DNA of 64,000 nt from Nocardia sp. CY41 (GTDB lineage Bacteria > Actinomycetota > Actinomycetes > Mycobacteriales > Mycobacteriaceae): positions 248,001 through 312,000 of the forward strand of contig NZ_VUOS01000001.1 of the NCBI RefSeq assembly GCF_009829325.1, read 5' to 3'. Shown one piece after another: positions 60,230 to 64,000 of this stretch; position 1 is the stretch's first letter, and each line of letters begins with the position of its first letter. Below the pieces are notes generated by a model. It made no database searches. It saw only the letters and a list, made by a program, of their open reading frames with translations, and was not told the DNA's origin. Position numbers and translations under genes: made by a program.

Positions 60230-62638
60230 TCACGCCGCGGAGGTGACGCGGTAGACGTCGTAGACGCCCTCCACGTTGCGCACCACATTCAGCAAGTGCC
60301 CCAAGTGTTTCGGATCGCCCATCTCGAAGGTGAACTTGCTGATCGCCACCCGGTCGCCGTGCGTGGCCACCGAGGCGGACAGGATGTTGACCTTCTCGTC
60401 GGCCAGCACCTTGGTAACGTCGGACAGCAGCCGCGTACGATCCAGCGCCTCGATCTGGATCGCGACCAGGAACACCGAGGACGGCGACGGCGCCCAGGAC
60501 ACTTCGATGATCCGCTCGGCCTGCTCACGCAACGAACCGGCGTTCGTGCAGTCGGTGCGGTGCACGCTCACCGCGCCGCCACGGGTCACGAAGCCCATGA
60601 TCTCGTCACCGGGCACCGGGGTGCAGCACTTCGCCAGCTTGGCGACCGTCCCCGGGGCGCCGGGGATCAGCACGCCCGCGTCGCCGGTGACCCGCTGCCT
60701 GCTCGGCGTCGTCGATGGGGTGGAGCGCTCGGCCAGCTCGTTCTCCACGTCGCCGATGCCACCGAGCTGCGCCATCAACCGCTGCACCACGTGGTGCGCG
60801 GAGACCTGGTGCTCGCCGACGGCGGTGTAGAGCGTAGAGATGTCGGTGTAGTGCAGTTCGTGGGCGACCGCGGTCATCGCGTCGACGCTCATCAACCGCT
60901 GCAGCGGCAGCCCGACGCGGCGGACTTCCTTGGAGATCTGCTCCTTGCCGCTCTCCAGCGCCTCCTCGCGCCGCTCCTTGGCGAACCATTGGCGAATCTT
61001 CGCCTTGGCGCGCGGGGAGACCACGAAGTTCTGCCAGTCGCGGCTGGGGCCCACATTCTGCGCCTTGGAGGTGAACACCTCGACGACCTCGCCGTTCTCC
61101 AGCTGTCGCTCCAGCGCGACCAGGCGCCCGTTCACCCGGGCGCCGATGCAGCGGTGGCCCACCTCGGTGTGCACGGCGTAGGCGAAGTCCACCGGGGTCG
61201 ACTTCTGCGGGAGCGTGATCACGTCGCCCTTCGGCGTGAACACGAAGATCTCCGGCGATTTCAGGTCGAAACGCAGCGACTCCAGGAATTCGGCCGGGTC
61301 GGCGGCCTCCCGTTGCCAGTCCAGCAGCTGGCGCATCCACGCCATGTCGTCGACCTCGGCGGTGTCGTTGGAGTGTTTGCCGCGGGTCTCTTTGTAGCGC
61401 CAGTGCGCGGCGATGCCGAACTCCGCGGTGCGGTGCATGTCCTGGGTGCGGATCTGCACCTCCAGGGGTTTGCCGTCCGGCCCGACCACGGTGGTGTGCA
61501 GCGACTGGTAGACGCCGTAGCGCGGCTGGGCGATGTAGTCCTTGAACCGGCCCGCCATGGGTTGCCACAGCGAGTGCACCACGCCGACGGCCGCGTAGCA
61601 GTCGCGCACCTCGTCGCACAGGATGCGGATGCCGACCAGGTCGTGGATGTCGTCGAAGTCCTTCCCCTTGACGATCATCTTCTGGTAGATCGACCAGTAA
61701 TGCTTCGGGCGGCCCTCGACGATCGCGTTGATCCGGGAGGCGGCCAGCGTGTTGACGATCTCGGCCCGCACCTTCGCCAAGTAGGTGTCGCGCGAGGGCG
61801 CGCGATCGGCGACCAGCCGGACGATCTCGTCGTATTTCTTCGGGTGCAGGATCGCGAAGGCGAGGTCCTCCAGCTCCCACTTCACGGTCGCCATACCGAG
61901 GCGGTGGGCGAGCGGAGCGATGACCTCCAGCGTCTCCTTGGCCTTCTTGGCCTGCTTCTCCGGCGGCAGGAACCGCATGGTCCGCATGTTGTGCAACCGG
62001 TCGGCCACCTTGATCACCAGCACGCGCGGGTCGCGGGCCATCGCGATGATCATCTTGCGGATGGTCTCCGCCTCGGCGGCGGCGCCCAGATTGACCTTGT
62101 CCAGCTTGGTGACGCCGTCGACGAGGTGGGCGACCTCGGAGCCGAAATCCTGGGTGAGCTGTTCGAGGCTGTAGCCGGTGTCCTCCACCGTGTCGTGCAG
62201 CAACGCGGCCACCAGCGTGGTGGTGTCCATGCCGAGCTCGGCGAGGATGTTGGCCACGGCGAGCGGGTGGGTGATGTAGGGATCACCCGATTTGCGGAAC
62301 TGATGCTTGTGCCGCTCGTCGGCCACGTCGAACGCGCGCTGCAGCAGCGTCAGGTTCGCTTTCGGGTACAGCTCGCGATGCACGGTGGCCAGCGGCTCGA
62401 GCACCGGCTTGACCGCCGCGATGCCGCGCTGCCCGGTCATGCGCCTGGCCAGGCGCGCACGCACCCGGCGGGAGGCCGAGGACGGCACGGCGGAGGAAGC
62501 GCCCGGCTGACGCGGAGGCGTCGCGTTCGCAGGCGCCTGCGGCTTCGCGGCCTGCGCGGCGTCGGTGGCGCCCGCACCGTTCGGCCGCGGGCCCGACGTC
62601 GATTGCTCGACCTTCGCCTCGCCCAGATGCTGAGTCAT
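60230..62638 (-). CDS. relA: (p)ppGpp synthetase/hydrolase RelA/SpoT (Rel)
   Basis: An 802-residue bifunctional Rel protein of the actinobacterial type. A disordered N terminus (1-60) precedes the HD hydrolase domain with H124, H148-D149 and E152-D153 intact, so hydrolysis of (p)ppGpp is expected. The synthetase domain (about 260-375), TGS domain ([21 protein letters not shown]) and a C-terminal ACT domain follow. It controls the stringent response to amino acid starvation. It corresponds to Rv2583c of M. tuberculosis (recalled). The upstream 360-base stretch has no gene. It is followed by a 265-base gap before the cutinase gene. Confidence 0.96.
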   Translation of the reverse strand: MTQHLGEAKVEQSTSGPRPNGAGATDAAQAAKPQAPANATPPRQPGASSAVPSSASRRVRARLARRMTGQRGIAAVKPVLEPLATVHRELYPKANLTLLQRAFDVADERHKHQFRKSGDPYITHPLAVANILAELGMDTTTLVAALLHDTVEDTGYSLEQLTQDFGSEVAHLVDGVTKLDKVNLGAAAEAETIRKMIIAMARDPRVLVIKVADRLHNMRTMRFLPPEKQAKKAKETLEVIAPLAHRLGMATVKWELEDLAFAILHPKKYDEIVRLVADRAPSRDTYLAKVRAEIVNTLAASRINAIVEGRPKHYWSIYQKMIVKGKDFDDIHDLVGIRILCDEVRDCYAAVGVVHSLWQPMAGRFKDYIAQPRYGVYQSLHTTVVGPDGKPLEVQIRTQDMHRTAEFGIAAHWRYKETRGKHSNDTAEVDDMAWMRQLLDWQREAADPAEFLESLRFDLKSPEIFVFTPKGDVITLPQKSTPVDFAYAVHTEVGHRCIGARVNGRLVALERQLENGEVVEVFTSKAQNVGPSRDWQNFVVSPRAKAKIRQWFAKERREEALESGKEQISKEVRRVGLPLQRLMSVDAMTAVAHELHYTDISTLYTAVGEHQVSAHHVVQRLMAQLGGIGDVENELAERSTPSTTPSRQRVTGDAGVLIPGAPGTVAKLAKCCTPVPGDEIMGFVTRGGAVSVHRTDCTNAGSLREQAERIIEVSWAPSPSSVFLVAIQIEALDRTRLLSDVTKVLADEKVNILSASVATHGDRVAISKFTFEMGDPKHLGHLLNVVRNVEGVYDVYRVTSAA

Positions 62639-62998
62639 GCCACCACCTCTCCGCGCCTCGATCGGACCACCCTATCCGACCGGTGCAACCTCCCGGACCA
62701 CCAACTTTAGTCCGGGCGGAGCACCCACGTCCGCTCCGCTGACGAAGGTTGCGCCCGGGGGTGTCGGGACGAGGAAGGGAAACGGTCCCGGCCGCCGCCT
62801 GCGACCGGCGCGAGTCGGACGACCGCGATCTCCCCGGCTCGATGGCCGCACCATGACCGGACGCCTTCCGATACTCCAGGAAAACGCGGATGAACTGCGG
62901 TTTCCCTTCATGGCGCGCGTCGTTGCGACGGCTCCGGGAAGCAGAGCTGTCCCCGCCGACGAGCGAGCGCGAACGCCAGGTCCGCGAACGCACGCCGG
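62639..62998. other. 360-base stretch without a supported gene
   Basis: Short open frames exist on both strands but none has a domain, codon bias or ribosome site worth calling. It should hold the relA promoter near 62,640-62,750 and the 3' region of the secreted phosphatase gene. No repeat or tRNA was found. Confidence 0.5.
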
Positions 62999-63976
62999 TC
63001 AGCGAATCGCGGCAGGCTGGGATCCGGACAACGGAGTACGGGCGGGTCCGGGCTCGGCGCGCAGGGAACGACCGTCGAGATCGGCGGCCGGAGCGACGTC
63101 GAGGAGGTCGAGCACCGTGGGGGTGATGTCGACCAGGGTCGCTCGCATACTGGTGGTGCCGGGCCGGAAGTCGGGGCCGCGAGCGATGACGAAGTTGGTC
63201 GTCTCGTCCGGGGACTGGCCGCCGTGCCCGCCCTTCGGTTTGTGGCCGTGGTCGGCGGTGACCAGCACGGTCCACCGTTCGGCCGGATGGTCGGCGGCAC
63301 GAGCGTCCACGGCGGCGACGATGCGGCCGACCAGGACGTCGATCCGCGTCACGGCCTCGAGGTAGGCGCGCGAGGCGCCACCGGCATCGTGACCGGCGCG
63401 GTCCACCTGGTCGAGATGGGTGAACAGCAGGTCGGGCGCGAACTTGCCGATCGCGGCGGCCACGGCGTCCGCGGTGGCGGCGTCGGTGCGGGACTCGTCC
63501 GGATCGTCCGGCACGGTCGCGGTGGAGACGACGACGTCGGCGCGCGGACTGCCGCTGCCGGTCATGGTGGCGATCTGGTCCCAGGTGGCGATGGACTGCG
63601 TCTTCAGCACCGGCCGCGCTCGTTCGAGCTGGGTGAAGACCGTCGGGTGTCGCGTGAACGGTTCGGCGGAGATCTGGTTGTTCGTGATGCCGTGCTTGCG
63701 ATCCCACACGCCGGTCAGCACGGTGGCCCAGGACGGACCCGAGATGGTGATGTGCGGGGCGATCGATGAACGGCTCAGCAACCCCTCGCCGCTCAACCGC
63801 AGCAGATTCGGCGCCTTCGCCTCCTCGATCTTGCCGTACATCAGGCCGTCCAAGCCGATCACGACTACTTTGGCCGTCGGCGCCTCCCCCCGTGCGACGC
63901 CGACTGCCGCGGACAGCGGAAGGGACGCGGCCGCCACTGCGGCAACGACTTTCGACAGCAGTTGCGCTCGGCTCAT
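62999..63976 (-). CDS. Secreted alkaline phosphatase-superfamily phosphodiesterase
   Basis: A 325-residue protein with a Sec signal peptide (LLSKVVAAVAAASLPLSAAVGVARG) and a phosphodiesterase domain of the nucleotide pyrophosphatase/alkaline phosphatase superfamily (PF01663). Metal-binding Asp occurs in VIGLDGLMYG, the nucleophile is probably in TISGPSWATVLTG, and HLDQVDRAGHD and TADHGHKPKG carry the other metal ligands. It would hydrolyse phosphate esters or diesters outside the membrane. The substrate is open. The start ATG 63976 is 24 bases from the window end. It is on the same strand as relA but 360 bases upstream. Confidence 0.85.
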   Translation of the reverse strand: MSRAQLLSKVVAAVAAASLPLSAAVGVARGEAPTAKVVVIGLDGLMYGKIEEAKAPNLLRLSGEGLLSRSSIAPHITISGPSWATVLTGVWDRKHGITNNQISAEPFTRHPTVFTQLERARPVLKTQSIATWDQIATMTGSGSPRADVVVSTATVPDDPDESRTDAATADAVAAAIGKFAPDLLFTHLDQVDRAGHDAGGASRAYLEAVTRIDVLVGRIVAAVDARAADHPAERWTVLVTADHGHKPKGGHGGQSPDETTNFVIARGPDFRPGTTSMRATLVDITPTVLDLLDVAPAADLDGRSLRAEPGPARTPLSGSQPAAIR

Positions 63977-64000
63977 ACCGCGACCATGCGGGACCGTCCG

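Overview
The window is chromosomal DNA from a high-GC actinomycete of the mycolic-acid group, most likely Nocardia or a close relative (inference). The GC-rich third codon positions, frequent GTG starts, many 4-base ATGA/GTGA overlaps, an EspC-type type VII substrate, a cutinase-family protein and the gene order all point there. As I recall the Mycobacterium tuberculosis map, the order nusB-efp-pepQ, aroC-aroK-aroB, aroE-mltG-ruvX-alaS-rarA, aspS, a zinc peptidase, an Rv2578c-type radical SAM gene, hisS, cyclophilin and relA follows the Rv2533c-Rv2583c stretch, with lineage-specific inserts.

Layout. 0-4.1 kb: the 3' part of an FAD monooxygenase gene, a DUF4334 gene, two tandem half-size DMT transporter genes and an ion-transporter permease. 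4.3-6.9 kb: YciI-like, nusB, efp and pepQ. 7.1-8.6 kb: a minimal prepilin peptidase and a tandem universal stress protein. 8.7-11.9 kb: aroC-aroK-aroB, translationally coupled, with a long basic tail on AroK. 12.0-19.7 kb, minus strand: a small membrane protein gene, then aroE, mltG, ruvX and alaS with overlapping ends, and rarA. 19.8-25.5 kb: a PhoD-type phosphatase, a small Cys/Gly-tailed protein, a phosphotransferase and two membrane proteins. 25.6-34.3 kb: aspS, an AT-richer gene-poor stretch, a zinc metallopeptidase, a secreted protein, an EspC-type pair, a reductase behind two KstR-like palindromes, and a radical SAM gene behind a near-consensus SOS box. 34.4-41.8 kb: korA-korB, mdh, a membrane protein, hisS and a membrane-anchored cyclophilin.

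42.8-58.3 kb is the most distinctive part: one minus-strand run of 16 tightly packed or overlapping genes for a type IV secretion-like machine. It encodes a VirD4/TraG-type coupling protein, a VirB4-type ATPase, an SCO6880-family protein, a polytopic VirB6-like protein, three related VirB8-like bitopic/lipoprotein subunits, two small VirB2-like membrane proteins, a three-domain cell-wall enzyme whose NlpC/P60 domain has lost its catalytic residues, two MinD/ParA-like proteins lacking both P-loop lysines, a transposase-type HTH protein, a DUF4913 protein and accessory lipo/bitopic proteins. I see no relaxase, integrase, partition system, tRNA or attachment repeat, so it looks like a resident envelope machine rather than an obvious mobile element (inference). 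A cutinase with a long C-terminal extension, relA and a secreted phosphodiesterase/phosphatase complete the right end.
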